Program-made: the position numbers and the translations under genes
In this document: in pieces, positions 1 to 7,051 of the stretch
Layout of the letters: each line of letters begins with the position of its first letter
Numbering within the stretch: the first letter of the stretch is position 1
Source: a virus
Strand: one strand, 5' to 3'
DNA: 20,222 nucleotides
Virus record (IMG/VR): IMGVR_UViG_3300021389_000209
Location: 1-20,222 of that record
The notes under the pieces: generated by a model
What the model was told of the DNA's origin: nothing
Database searches by the model: none
The model's input: only the letters and a program-made list of their open reading frames with translations

Positions 1-545
1 GCTCAATGGACGTGATGATCAATGTCGGATTAGGCACTGGCAGGGAAGAGGAAAAAGCAATGGCTCTTAACCAAGCCCTACAAATGCAACAACTTGTCTA
101 TCAAACATATGGCGCACAAAATGGCCTAGTGAGCCTCACCAATATCAGGAACACGTTAGCTGATCAGTTGGCAGTTGCAGGAATACGAAATGCTGACAGG
201 TATTTTGCGCCTATTACTGAAGAAATTGAGATGCAGATGTTACAACAACAGCAGGCGGCACAAGAGGCTCAGGGTCAAGCACAAGATCCAAACGCGGCAT
301 TTTTGCAGGCAGAGCAAATGAAAGTGCAAGCTAAGATGCAGGCAGACGCCGCCAAGTTGCAAATGGATATGGCGAAAAATGCTCAAGCTGATGACTTGAA
401 ACGCGATCAAATGGCGCAAGATTTACTTGTAGACGCCGCCAAGATTTACGGCGAGTATGGCACTAAAGTAGACGTTGCCAGAGTTAAGGCGGAGCAAGAT
501 AAAAACCGCATGATTGGTGGCATTGCACAAGGAAATATGTCATAA
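1..545 (+). CDS. Portal protein, C-terminal part (5' truncated)
   Basis: The reading frame is open through the left edge of the window, so this is the end of a longer gene, and the first ATG in view (position 6) is internal. The visible 180 or so residues begin with a VGLGTG motif and an RNTLADQLAVAG helix typical of the C-terminal region of P22-like portal proteins. A Gln/Ala-rich coiled coil follows (about residues 70-135), as is common at the end of podoviral and SU10-like portals. The portal forms the dodecameric ring at one capsid vertex through which DNA enters and leaves. It lies directly upstream of a small gene, scaffold and capsid, the standard head order. The next ATG overlaps the stop by one base (TAATG). 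The N-terminal clip and stem domains are outside the window, so the family call rests on the tail end plus context. Confidence 0.8.
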   Translation, partial: SMDVMINVGLGTGREEEKAMALNQALQMQQLVYQTYGAQNGLVSLTNIRNTLADQLAVAGIRNADRYFAPITEEIEMQMLQQQQAAQEAQGQAQDPNAAFLQAEQMKVQAKMQADAAKLQMDMAKNAQADDLKRDQMAQDLLVDAAKIYGEYGTKVDVARVKAEQDKNRMIGGIAQGNMS

Positions 546-784
546 TGGCGCAAGTTATAAGAATAGAAGCAGAAGAGGCCAGACGTTTAAAAAACGATAC
601 GGCTTTTCAAAAGTTTGTAAAAAATGTTCGCGAAGATCAAATGAAGATTTTCGCAGAAAGTAGTGCATCAGACGTAGATGTGCGTGAGGAAGCTCATTCA
701 ATAGTGAGGGCTTTAAACGAAATCGAAATTACACTCGACGCCGCAATATCGGCAGAGGTAATTCTTGATAAACAAAGGAAGTAG
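545..784 (+). CDS. Small helical protein between portal and scaffold
   Basis: A 79-residue, charged, predominantly helical protein with no signal peptide or membrane segment. It starts on the ATG that overlaps the portal stop by one base, so it is translationally coupled to portal. I do not recognise a named family. Small genes at this position in marine podovirus-like genomes are usually unannotated head-module proteins. The residue pattern is Lys/Glu rich with a single predicted helical hairpin and no cysteines. A role in head assembly is inferred only from position. Confidence 0.7.
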   Translation: MAQVIRIEAEEARRLKNDTAFQKFVKNVREDQMKIFAESSASDVDVREEAHSIVRALNEIEITLDAAISAEVILDKQRK

Positions 785-789
785 CACCG

Positions 790-1776
790 ATGTCATCGAC
801 TACACTAGAAGAAGCTGTAGACAGCATGATCGTAACACCTGACGCGGAAAAAGATCAGGAACAAAATTTGGACGAAGCTCCAGAACAAGTGGAAGCAGTT
901 AGCGACGGCGAAGCTGAAGAAATGGAAGCTGTAGACGAGGGTTCAGATGACGCTGAAGAGCTATCCAGCGAGGATGATAGCGAAATCGACTACGAAGACC
1001 CAGAGGCAGATGACACTGAGCCTGACCAAGAAAGAATGATCGAAGTCACAGTAGACGGAGAGAAGCAATATTGGACAGAGGCTGAGTTACAACGTGACGC
1101 CGCAGGACAGAAGGCGATTAACAAAAGGTTTCAAGAAATAGCACAAGTGCGAAAGCAGTTTGAGCAGAAAGAAGCCGAAATAGCGAAGCGAGAAGCGCAA
1201 GCTCTTGGTCTAGCAAGCCAGATACAAAATGGATCGTTGGTAGCACCTACGCCCCCTAGTTCTGAACTTTTTGAAAGTGATCCAATCGGATACATGGAAC
1301 AAAAGATGAAGTACGACGAGGCGAAGACTGCATACGATCAGTCAATGTATCAGGTTCAAACTTTACAACAGCAACAACAGCAAGCTCAGGCGCAGGCGCA
1401 TCAGTCGTATCTGCAAGAGCAGGCCGAGGTGCTTAGAAAACGTATCCCAGAGATTGCAGATCCTGTTAAGGGTGAAGCATTAAAACAATCGCTGGTTCAA
1501 ACTGGTGTAGCTTACGGATTTACTGAAGACGAAATGTCTATGGTAACTGACGCAAGATACATCGAAGCATTGAACGACGCGAGGAAATATCGGGAGCTGA
1601 AATCTAAGCGTAAGGCTACGCAGGCAAAAGGCGAAAAAGCTCGCCCTGTCGTTAAAGCTGGCGTAAAGAAGCGAAAATCAACTAGCGTTCAAGCGGAGCA
1701 ACAAAAGGCGCAACAGCGCTTAATGAAAACAGGTTCAATCGATGATGCATTGAGCCTAATGTTAAACAATGATTAA
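790..1776 (+). CDS. Capsid scaffolding protein
   Basis: A 328-residue protein immediately before the major capsid gene. Residues 1-80 are extremely acidic (runs of Glu and Asp). Residues 100-150 are charged helices, about 175-220 form a Gln-rich coiled coil (including a QQQQQQQ run), and the last 50 residues are Lys/Arg rich. An acidic N-terminus, a long coiled coil and a basic helical C-terminus is the usual build of phage scaffolds, where the C-terminal helices bind capsid subunits during procapsid assembly. No protease motif is seen, so scaffold is probably expelled or cleaved by another enzyme. The ATG at 790 lies five bases after the previous stop, with an AGGA about ten bases upstream. 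Sequence identity of scaffolds is poor, so the call depends on composition and position. Confidence 0.85.
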   Translation: MSSTTLEEAVDSMIVTPDAEKDQEQNLDEAPEQVEAVSDGEAEEMEAVDEGSDDAEELSSEDDSEIDYEDPEADDTEPDQERMIEVTVDGEKQYWTEAELQRDAAGQKAINKRFQEIAQVRKQFEQKEAEIAKREAQALGLASQIQNGSLVAPTPPSSELFESDPIGYMEQKMKYDEAKTAYDQSMYQVQTLQQQQQQAQAQAHQSYLQEQAEVLRKRIPEIADPVKGEALKQSLVQTGVAYGFTEDEMSMVTDARYIEALNDARKYRELKSKRKATQAKGEKARPVVKAGVKKRKSTSVQAEQQKAQQRLMKTGSIDDALSLMLNND

Positions 1777-1814
1777 CATTAAGTTAGTCTTCTAGTCTCT
1801 GAAAGGACAAACAC

Positions 1815-2768
1815 ATGGCACAGCCAGCAAATACATACGACTCGTATGATAATGCGAATAGCATTCGTGAAGATATCCAAGATATCATTTACAACATTTC
1901 ACCAGATGAAACACCATTTTTATCTGCATGTAAAAAAACAACTGCAAAATCAACTTTGCATGAGTGGTCAACAGACACGCTAAGATCATCTGCGGCGAAT
2001 GCCCATATCGAAGGTGACGACAGTGCGGCAACAGCAATATCTGGTGTTACTCGTTTGAACAACAGAACGCAGATCTTTAAAGATGCAATTGTTATCTCCG
2101 ACACTGACGAAGGTTTATCAAAAGTAGCCAAGCAAAAGGAGATGAGTTACCATATCCTTAAAGCTGGGAAAACCATGAAATTGGATATTGAAAAGGCTCT
2201 TTTCGATAACAATGCTAAAGTTGCTGGTTCTGCAACTGCGGCTCGCGAGCTTGCTGGTGCGCCAACATGGTTAACATCAAACACTGTCAAAGGTTCTGGC
2301 GGCGCTGATGCTAATGGTACAGGTTCAAATGCTCGTACTGATGGTACTCAAACAGTATTCACTCAAGCTAAGTTTGACACAGTGATGCAGAGCGTTTGGG
2401 AAAATGGCGGAACAGGTTCAAAGACTGCATATTTGTCAGCATTTAATATGACAAAGTGTCTTGGATTTGCTGGTAACAACAACCAAAGAGCAAATGTGGT
2501 GGGATCTGATGAGAGAGTAATCAACTCAATTTCCATATATTTAACACCTTGGGGCGAGATATCGCTGAGGCCATCGAGAGAGAACAGATCACGCGATGTG
2601 TTCTTAATGCAGAACGATACATGGCAAGTGGCTACTCTACGTCCAATGAAAAACGTAGAATTAGCAAAAACAGGGGATAATTCGAAAAGACAACTAACCA
2701 CTGAACTCACATTGGTATGTACTTCAGAAGCGGCAAACGGCATGGTAGCTGATTGCACAACTTCATAA
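1815..2768 (+). CDS. Major capsid protein (SU10/DUF5309 type)
   Basis: A 317-residue protein. The N-terminus contains the segment DIIYNISPDETPFLSAC, and a TLHEWSTDTL segment follows near residue 50. Both are hallmarks of the SU10 major capsid protein family (DUF5309), an HK97-fold capsid protein of podoviruses. Later blocks fitting the family include the IVISDTDEGL segment, a KLDIEKALF helix and the C-terminal LRPMKNVELAKTGD strand. It assembles the icosahedral head around the scaffold encoded just upstream. AAAGGA precedes the ATG by seven bases, and the 38-base gap to the scaffold gene has room for a promoter but no clear one is seen. A perfect GNRA-loop hairpin follows the stop, which fits high, separately terminated capsid mRNA. 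Confidence 0.92.
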   Translation: MAQPANTYDSYDNANSIREDIQDIIYNISPDETPFLSACKKTTAKSTLHEWSTDTLRSSAANAHIEGDDSAATAISGVTRLNNRTQIFKDAIVISDTDEGLSKVAKQKEMSYHILKAGKTMKLDIEKALFDNNAKVAGSATAARELAGAPTWLTSNTVKGSGGADANGTGSNARTDGTQTVFTQAKFDTVMQSVWENGGTGSKTAYLSAFNMTKCLGFAGNNNQRANVVGSDERVINSISIYLTPWGEISLRPSRENRSRDVFLMQNDTWQVATLRPMKNVELAKTGDNSKRQLTTELTLVCTSEAANGMVADCTTS

Positions 2769-2780
2769 AACAACTATAGT

Positions 2781-2800
2781 AAGGGGGGGAAACCCCCCTT
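2781..2800 (+). terminator. GNRA hairpin after the capsid gene
   Basis: AAGGGGGG (2781-2788) pairs perfectly with CCCCCCTT (2793-2800) around a GAAA tetraloop, and is followed by the T-rich ATTTACTTTA. It sits 12 bases after the capsid stop and upstream of the next ribosome site (TTAGGAG). The T-run is interrupted, so it may be a leaky terminator or a 3' RNA stabiliser, either of which would raise capsid mRNA over the downstream genes. Confidence 0.75.
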
Positions 2801-2820
2801 ATTTACTTTAGGAGTGATTT

Positions 2821-3072
2821 ATGGCTACACCACGAAAAGGCAAAGCAAAAGCAAAAGTAGTTAATGGAAGAAAAATTAGCTATGGACAAGCTGGGCTTGC
2901 AAAAGATGGTAAGCCAAGAGTAAGAGCTGGCACAAAAAAGGGTGACGCATACTGCGCTAGATCTGCTGGTCAAAAGAAGAGATCTCCGAAGGCGGCTAAA
3001 AATCCGAATAGCCCATTGAATTTATCACGTAAACGCTGGAAATGTTCTGGCACTAAATCTAAGAGAACATAA
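2821..3072 (+). CDS. Small basic Lys-rich protein, DUF6321-like
   Basis: An 83-residue, very basic protein with a Lys/Ala-rich N-terminus, then GKPRVRAGTKKGDAYCARSA, and an NSPLNLSRKRWKCSG block near the C-terminus. The combination of GDAYCARS and SRKRWKCSG matches my recollection of a small conserved protein in marine phages and cyanophages (DUF6321-like), whose function is unknown. The two cysteines (in AYCARS and WKCSG) are the only ones. The composition suggests nucleic-acid binding, perhaps packaged or head-associated since the gene directly follows the capsid gene, but that is inference. A strong TTAGGAG ribosome site precedes the ATG. Confidence 0.75.
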   Translation: MATPRKGKAKAKVVNGRKISYGQAGLAKDGKPRVRAGTKKGDAYCARSAGQKKRSPKAAKNPNSPLNLSRKRWKCSGTKSKRT

Positions 3073-3073
3073 G

Positions 3074-3373
3074 ATGACAAGCTCGAAAATAGGCGAAAAG
3101 ATTGAAATATCTGACAATGGCGAAATTAATATAAAGCGCACATTTGATGGTAGCCAGATGATGCGTGACGCTGAATACGCTCGACAAAATGCAGATAATA
3201 GTTTTGGCTCAGATCATAAGCTAATTGCACAAGTTGATGCGGCTCTAATTGGCGTTTGGCTTAAAGAAGCTGGCGTGAGCTGGAGCGATACAGAGGCGGC
3301 TAATCAAGTTGTTAAAAGAAAATTAACGTCAGGCGAATTTGCTGACTTACGAGTATGGCAGGGAAAATACTGA
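3074..3373 (+). CDS. Conserved small head-region protein, unknown
   Basis: A 99-residue soluble protein starting one base after the previous stop. The first 30 residues are polar. A central DAEYARQNADNSFG segment is followed by DHKLIAQVDAALIGVWLKEAGVSW and a C-terminal LTSGEFADLRVWQGKY. This layout (short extended N-terminus, a HKLIAQ helix and a terminal helix ending in LR.W) resembles small unannotated proteins of marine podovirus-like phages near the capsid gene. There is no signal peptide, membrane segment or cysteine. It may be a minor head or connector protein, but nothing in the sequence proves this. Its stop overlaps the next start by one base. Confidence 0.75.
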   Translation: MTSSKIGEKIEISDNGEINIKRTFDGSQMMRDAEYARQNADNSFGSDHKLIAQVDAALIGVWLKEAGVSWSDTEAANQVVKRKLTSGEFADLRVWQGKY

Positions 3374-3597
3374 TGGAGATGACCGATCTATGGAGTGGCA
3401 CGCTCACATTCGCACTGGCGTTTGTGGGTTTTGTTTTACGCGGATATGTTCTAGAGTTGAATAGATTACAAATTCTGTTGAACAGAACGCGAGAGGAATA
3501 TGTGACCAAAGCTGATAACAGTGTGTCAATGAATAGATTGTTTAGCAGATTAGACGCAATAGACGCTAAGATGGATCGCATATTAGAACGGAAGTAA
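3373..3597 (+). CDS. Single-pass membrane protein with coiled coil
   Basis: I chose the ATG at 3373, which overlaps the previous stop (TGATG) and has AGGGA eight bases upstream, over the in-frame ATG at 3355. The 74-residue product has one membrane segment (about residues 7-27, LWSGTLTFALAFVGFVLRGY) and then a charged helix ending in a short coiled coil (RLFSRLDAIDAKMDRILERK). The build resembles small spanin-like or holin-accessory proteins and also virion membrane-anchor proteins, and I cannot separate these. It is the first of a run of membrane-directed or secreted proteins extending to about 7400. Confidence 0.7.
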   Translation: MEMTDLWSGTLTFALAFVGFVLRGYVLELNRLQILLNRTREEYVTKADNSVSMNRLFSRLDAIDAKMDRILERK

Positions 3598-3598
3598 A

Positions 3599-4150
3599 AT
3601 GCTACGTTTTTTTATAACAAGTTTTTTCATCATTTTTGGCAGTTTTGTTTATGCTGAAGATGACACAATAAATACCAATACTAATATCAATTCCAGTGGG
3701 TCTATGGATACAACTATACAAAGCCCACCACCATCAGCGATCTCACCACAAGTCAGCACAAGCGGATCTGATTTGTGCGTCGTGGGGATCTCAGGCGCAG
3801 TACAGACGCAGATATTAGGCATCTCTGGCGGCAAAACTGTGAAGGATCTAAACTGTGAGCGCATTAGAGCAAGTAAACTACTCAGCGATTTAGGAATGCG
3901 TGTAGCTAGTGTGGCTCTGTTATGTGTCGATGATAGGGTCAAAGAGGCAATGAAAAACGCTGGCACGCCCTGTCCAATAAATGGGAAAATAGGAGATGAG
4001 GCTAGGCTTGAATGGGAGATGAAAGCTGTGGAAGCGCGTATAAGTGAAGACCAGAAAAATCTAGTGGAAAGGCTTTTTGATGAACAAGCTGAAACAAAAA
4101 TTGGGCTGGGTGTTATCATTAGCACTTTGTTCTTCTTACTCTTACTCTAA
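3599..4150 (+). CDS. Secreted protein, signal peptide plus C-terminal membrane helix
   Basis: A 183-residue protein. Residues 1-19 form a Sec signal peptide (FFITSFFIIFGSFVYA, cleavage after YAE likely). A Thr/Asn/Ser/Pro-rich linker follows (20-55). The conserved-looking core (60-125) carries four cysteines in the contexts SDLCVVG, DLNCERI, LLCVDD and TPCPING, suitable for two disulfides in the periplasm. A charged helix (130-165) leads to a C-terminal hydrophobic tail ending in LLLL. The protein would cross the inner membrane, fold outside the cytoplasm and be anchored by its tail. The function is unknown. It opens a five-gene run of exported proteins. The last 71 bases also encode the start of the next gene in another frame. 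Confidence 0.8.
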   Translation: MLRFFITSFFIIFGSFVYAEDDTINTNTNINSSGSMDTTIQSPPPSAISPQVSTSGSDLCVVGISGAVQTQILGISGGKTVKDLNCERIRASKLLSDLGMRVASVALLCVDDRVKEAMKNAGTPCPINGKIGDEARLEWEMKAVEARISEDQKNLVERLFDEQAETKIGLGVIISTLFFLLLL

Positions 4151-4955
4151 CGCCGACCCATATAGTTATTGGGCGAGTACAAATGCCGCCAAAAATGGAT
4201 TGAGCTGGAGTATGTCATCTGTCTTGCCATCAATTGGCGGCGTAGACATAAATGGCCTGATTTACAGATATACTACAGAAAAAGAAACAGACGCAGATAT
4301 GAAGGTGACAGTCGGTAATCTAAACTTTGGCGGCGATGGTTACTTGTTCAAAGAAACTGATGATTGGTCTGGCGTGCCATCGAATACAATCACAAAGTCA
4401 TTTCCATTAAATAATATTCCGCTAGAACATTGGGGCGATGGGTCAATCACAGTTGAGGGTGATGGCACTGTTAAGGATGCTACAGTTGTATATACATTTC
4501 GCGTTGACGAGTGTTATGACCCACAGCTTAATCCAAGTTGCGCTGGGTATAAGAAGCCTATCCCAGAGATCCCAGAGGTTGAGGTTTATAATGCATTGGA
4601 AGATGACGCAGTTGTAGACGCAATTGAAGAGGAAGAATACGAATATCCAGACGAGGCTAAAATCCCAGAGGATGATGAAGACGATGACAAGCCAACAAAA
4701 ATAGAGCTGGGTTTGATGTCTTCTGAGAATGCATTGACTATGTTTCAAGATTATAATCAAAACGAGCTTATTAATATGATCAACAACCAAACCAATTTGC
4801 AAACGTACTATGATCTTGCCCTAAATGGTGGTATATACAAAGATAAGCATAAGTTAAGTCAAAAACAAATGCCAGATAACAAAAGAGCTTTAAGGGCTAA
4901 TTTGGCACAACAACTAAAGCATGAACAAATGGTAGACATGCAGTACAATAAGTGA
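4080..4955 (+). CDS. Secreted beta-rich acidic protein, unknown
   Basis: A 291-residue protein starting at the ATG at 4080 (GGAAAGG seven bases upstream); a TTG immediately before it is a weaker choice. Residues 1-24 form a signal peptide (KQKLGWVLSLALCSSYSYSN, cleavage near NA-DP). Residues 25-150 look like a beta-sandwich: SVLPSIGGVDINGLIYRY, WGDGSITVEGDGTV and VVYTFRVDECYDPQLNPSCAGY with one cysteine pair. Residues 165-205 are intensely acidic, and the rest is helical and Gln/Asn rich. The RVDECYDP...PSCAGY block recurs, in my recollection, in unannotated marine phage proteins found next to the same neighbours. The start overlaps the upstream gene by 71 bases. A surface or virion-associated role is inferred, not shown. 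Confidence 0.8.
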   Translation: MNKLKQKLGWVLSLALCSSYSYSNADPYSYWASTNAAKNGLSWSMSSVLPSIGGVDINGLIYRYTTEKETDADMKVTVGNLNFGGDGYLFKETDDWSGVPSNTITKSFPLNNIPLEHWGDGSITVEGDGTVKDATVVYTFRVDECYDPQLNPSCAGYKKPIPEIPEVEVYNALEDDAVVDAIEEEEYEYPDEAKIPEDDEDDDKPTKIELGLMSSENALTMFQDYNQNELINMINNQTNLQTYYDLALNGGIYKDKHKLSQKQMPDNKRALRANLAQQLKHEQMVDMQYNK

Positions 4956-4962
4956 GGTTAAT

Positions 4963-5454
4963 ATGAAATATTTAGCAATACCACTATTAGCACTAGCTAC
5001 ACCAGCTTTTGCAGATAGTGTCGATATAGTGGGCAACGTGTCTGCGAAATGTATAATCCAGACAACTAAAAGTGGTGTATTTGGATCTCCTACGGCAAAC
5101 AAGTTAAGTACAAGCCCAAGCGATGGCGGAATACATCCAGAGGTTAGAATAGATGTCGCAATTGCGAATAGCTACACAGCTAATATCACGCATCCAACAA
5201 CTTTTACCTCATCACCATCCCTAAATGACACTGTGACGTGGACAGGATCTGTCAGCGTTGTGAATACGAGTGACGCGGCTATGTCATCATATGACACTAA
5301 CAAGACGACTGCTGGGGCTACTACAAGCTACTCGTTAACAACTGCTGGCTCTACATGGTTTGCAATATCAAGCGTTGCTGAATATGGCGGTGGCAAGCCG
5401 TTTACAGGCGGAACGTATACAGCTCAGGCTACAATATCGTGTATACCCACCTAA
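4963..5454 (+). CDS. Secreted pilin-like protein (spore coat U / fimbrial fold)
   Basis: A 163-residue protein with a clear signal peptide (residues 1-17, KYLAIPLLALATPAFA, cut before DS). The mature part is almost all Thr/Ser-rich beta strands. It has one cysteine near the start (VSAKCII) and one at the very end (ATISCIPT). This is the pattern of immunoglobulin-like pilin and spore-coat-U subunits, where the first and last strands are linked or close. The last segments (WFAISSVAEYGG, GGTYTAQATISC) resemble a final pilin strand. The similarity is by pattern only. Such subunits normally need a periplasmic chaperone, and the next gene looks like one. GAGG precedes the ATG, and the 3' end overlaps the next gene by 16 bases. 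Confidence 0.7.
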   Translation: MKYLAIPLLALATPAFADSVDIVGNVSAKCIIQTTKSGVFGSPTANKLSTSPSDGGIHPEVRIDVAIANSYTANITHPTTFTSSPSLNDTVTWTGSVSVVNTSDAAMSSYDTNKTTAGATTSYSLTTAGSTWFAISSVAEYGGGKPFTGGTYTAQATISCIPT

Positions 5455-5831
5455 AAGCGATTGTAATTGCTACGTTATTGGGGTCTGGCGTATCTGCTCA
5501 CGAACAGACCCCAGCCTACCCAAAAAAGCAGTATTCCACAGTGAATGGGATTGTTAAATTTGAGCTATCAATTTTTAACTCAAGGGAAGAGGTAAAGTAT
5601 TACCAAATTGGTGTATTTGATAAAAATTTTGTGGGGCTTCCATTTTCGTCAAAATATAGGATAATGAAAGTCGATTACAAAACGAGAGTAAATTTTGATG
5701 TATATGTTAGAAAAGTTGATTTAGATAGGGCAATGTATATTTGCACAAAATCAAAACTGCTAAAAGATAACAAATCTAAGCCATTTGTGTCATCCTTGAT
5801 ATGCTCAAAAATTATGGAGAAAACTAAATGA
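5439..5831 (+). CDS. Secreted Ig-like protein, PapD-chaperone-like
   Basis: A 130-residue protein. No ATG fits the exported product; the GTG at 5439, inside the end of the previous gene, gives a complete signal peptide (LKAIVIATLLGSGVSA, cut before HE). The mature part reads like the N-terminal Ig domain of periplasmic pilus chaperones: FELSIFNSREEVKYYQIGVFD, FSSKYRIMKVDYKTRVNFDV, then two cysteines (YICTKS and LICSKI). A second chaperone domain is absent, so it is about half the length of PapD (roughly 215 residues). Adjacency to the pilin-like gene supports a chaperone-subunit pair, though it could equally be another Ig-fold surface protein. The gene is coupled on both sides by overlaps (16 bases before, 4 bases after, ATGA). 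Confidence 0.65.
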   Translation: MYTHLKAIVIATLLGSGVSAHEQTPAYPKKQYSTVNGIVKFELSIFNSREEVKYYQIGVFDKNFVGLPFSSKYRIMKVDYKTRVNFDVYVRKVDLDRAMYICTKSKLLKDNKSKPFVSSLICSKIMEKTK

Positions 5832-6220
5832 AATATGCAATCATTCTATCCTTAATTGCTGGCAGTGCATTAGCCGACAGCTCGTCACTTTCTCTGGCGC
5901 TACCAACGCCTAATATCAATACTCAATCTGATAGGATAAGGTCTGGTAGCATAGAATGCTCGAACTCTATCTCTGGGTCTACACTGCTAGAATATGGATT
6001 AACTGGGCTGATCTCTGGACTTGATACGAATGCTAGAGGTAAAGATATTGGCATTTATGCACGCATTGTCATTCCACTAAATGCGCCTAAGAAACGTATT
6101 GAATGCCAGAAATTATTTGAGGTTGAATTATTACAGCGCAAAATGGAAATACGCATGTTGCAGGAAGAGCTGAATGCAATGAAAAATCTGCAATCTACAA
6201 ATATGGAATTTGAGAACTAA
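5828..6220 (+). CDS. Secreted small protein with C-terminal coiled coil
   Basis: A 130-residue protein starting in an ATGA overlap with the upstream stop. Residues 1-16 form a signal peptide (KYAIILSLIAGSALA, cut before DSS). The mature part has a Ser/Leu-rich start and a block GSIECSNSISGSTLLEYGLT. Next come a strand-like segment GKDIGIYARIVIPL and KRIECQKLFEVEL, and a terminal coiled-coil helix. Two cysteines (IECSN and IECQK) could pair. I do not recognise a characterised family. The block resembles unannotated proteins that accompany the preceding genes in marine phages. Its position as last of the five exported proteins suggests a shared job. Confidence 0.75.
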   Translation: MKYAIILSLIAGSALADSSSLSLALPTPNINTQSDRIRSGSIECSNSISGSTLLEYGLTGLISGLDTNARGKDIGIYARIVIPLNAPKKRIECQKLFEVELLQRKMEIRMLQEELNAMKNLQSTNMEFEN

Positions 6221-6732
6221 TGGTCGATACAACTAAAATCGCGGATGGTATTGATGGTTTAGCTGAACGCCAACTACAAGCTGGGGGCATGAAGCTGACG
6301 GCTGGTTCTATACTAGCAATATTTGCATTCCTGTCTACAGTGGGATCTGGTCTATATGGTGGCTTGCTGATGTGGCAAAAGATTGAAGAGATTGCTGGTT
6401 TAGACATATCCGCATACCAACAACAAATGGATGTGATGGATGCTAAGGTTACAGGCATATCTGAGAAAGTCGAGGAAAGCGTCGAATACAGTCGTGATAT
6501 TAAAAATGGCCTTAAAGATGATCTGTTGCGGCTTGAGGGTCAAGTTGACAGAATTGAGGACATGGTAAGAAAATCTGAAGATAGCGTCAGGGAGATGATC
6601 GACAAGGCTGAGGTGCGCTTTGAAAATCAGAGAGAACGTGTTAGAGTTTCACAAAACGGCGAAATGAAAGAGCTGGAAGATAAACTAATGAAGAAACTAC
6701 AAAGGGCGCTGGATAACCCTCTGGCGGATTGA
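6220..6732 (+). CDS. Membrane protein with long coiled coil
   Basis: A 170-residue protein starting on an ATG that overlaps the previous stop by one base. Residues 28-51 form one membrane helix (AGSILAIFAFLSTVGSGLYGG), and residues 60-165 are an almost continuous heptad coiled coil rich in Glu, Lys, Asp and Met. There is no cleavable signal. Such architecture is seen in phage spanin-like, tail-fibre-anchor and structural membrane proteins. Lying between the exported cassette and the holins, it may link the two, for example as an inner-membrane spacer during lysis. No sequence family is recognised. Confidence 0.75.
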   Translation: MVDTTKIADGIDGLAERQLQAGGMKLTAGSILAIFAFLSTVGSGLYGGLLMWQKIEEIAGLDISAYQQQMDVMDAKVTGISEKVEESVEYSRDIKNGLKDDLLRLEGQVDRIEDMVRKSEDSVREMIDKAEVRFENQRERVRVSQNGEMKELEDKLMKKLQRALDNPLAD

Positions 6733-6733
6733 C

Positions 6734-7051
6734 ATGGATGAATTTAAAAAATTTGACGTAGATGGAAATGGCACGATTGATCAGGCCGAGTGGGATCGCA
6801 TGGCTCTGGAAGACAGGCGTTTAAAAATGTTAGATGACGATGCACAACGTGACTCGATTAGGTCGATGAGTTGGTTCGCATTGTTTGGAATGTTGCTATA
6901 CCCATTTGCCGTGATAGGCGCAGAAATTTTTGGTTTAACAGAAGCCGCCAAGATATTAGGCTCGATGGCAAGCATTTACTTTGTGTCTGTTGCTGGTATT
7001 GTATCTGTATTTTTTGGAGCTAACGCATTGGCGAAAGGAAAAGACAAATGA
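6734..7051 (+). CDS. EF-hand membrane protein, possible calcium-sensing holin
   Basis: A 105-residue protein. Residues 8-19 (DVDGNGTIDQAE) are a textbook EF-hand loop, with Asp8, Asp10, Asn12 and Glu19 at calcium-binding positions. A charged linker (20-42) leads to two membrane helices (about 46-66 and 75-97) and a short basic tail. A cytoplasmic or periplasmic calcium-binding loop followed by two transmembrane segments fits a small holin or holin regulator, and the gene immediately precedes a GTA-type holin. Calcium sensing in lysis timing is my inference. The ATG is one base after the previous stop; the end overlaps the next gene by four bases. Confidence 0.75.
   Translation: MDEFKKFDVDGNGTIDQAEWDRMALEDRRLKMLDDDAQRDSIRSMSWFALFGMLLYPFAVIGAEIFGLTEAAKILGSMASIYFVSVAGIVSVFFGANALAKGKDK

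Noticed and set aside
1889-2773. Two minus-strand frames opposite the capsid gene
   Set aside because: They lie entirely inside the major capsid gene, with no ribosome site and implausible composition.
3649-4125. 158-aa minus-strand frame opposite the 3599 gene
   Set aside because: It is a mirror of a plus-strand gene with a clear signal peptide and operon spacing; there is no ribosome site for it.
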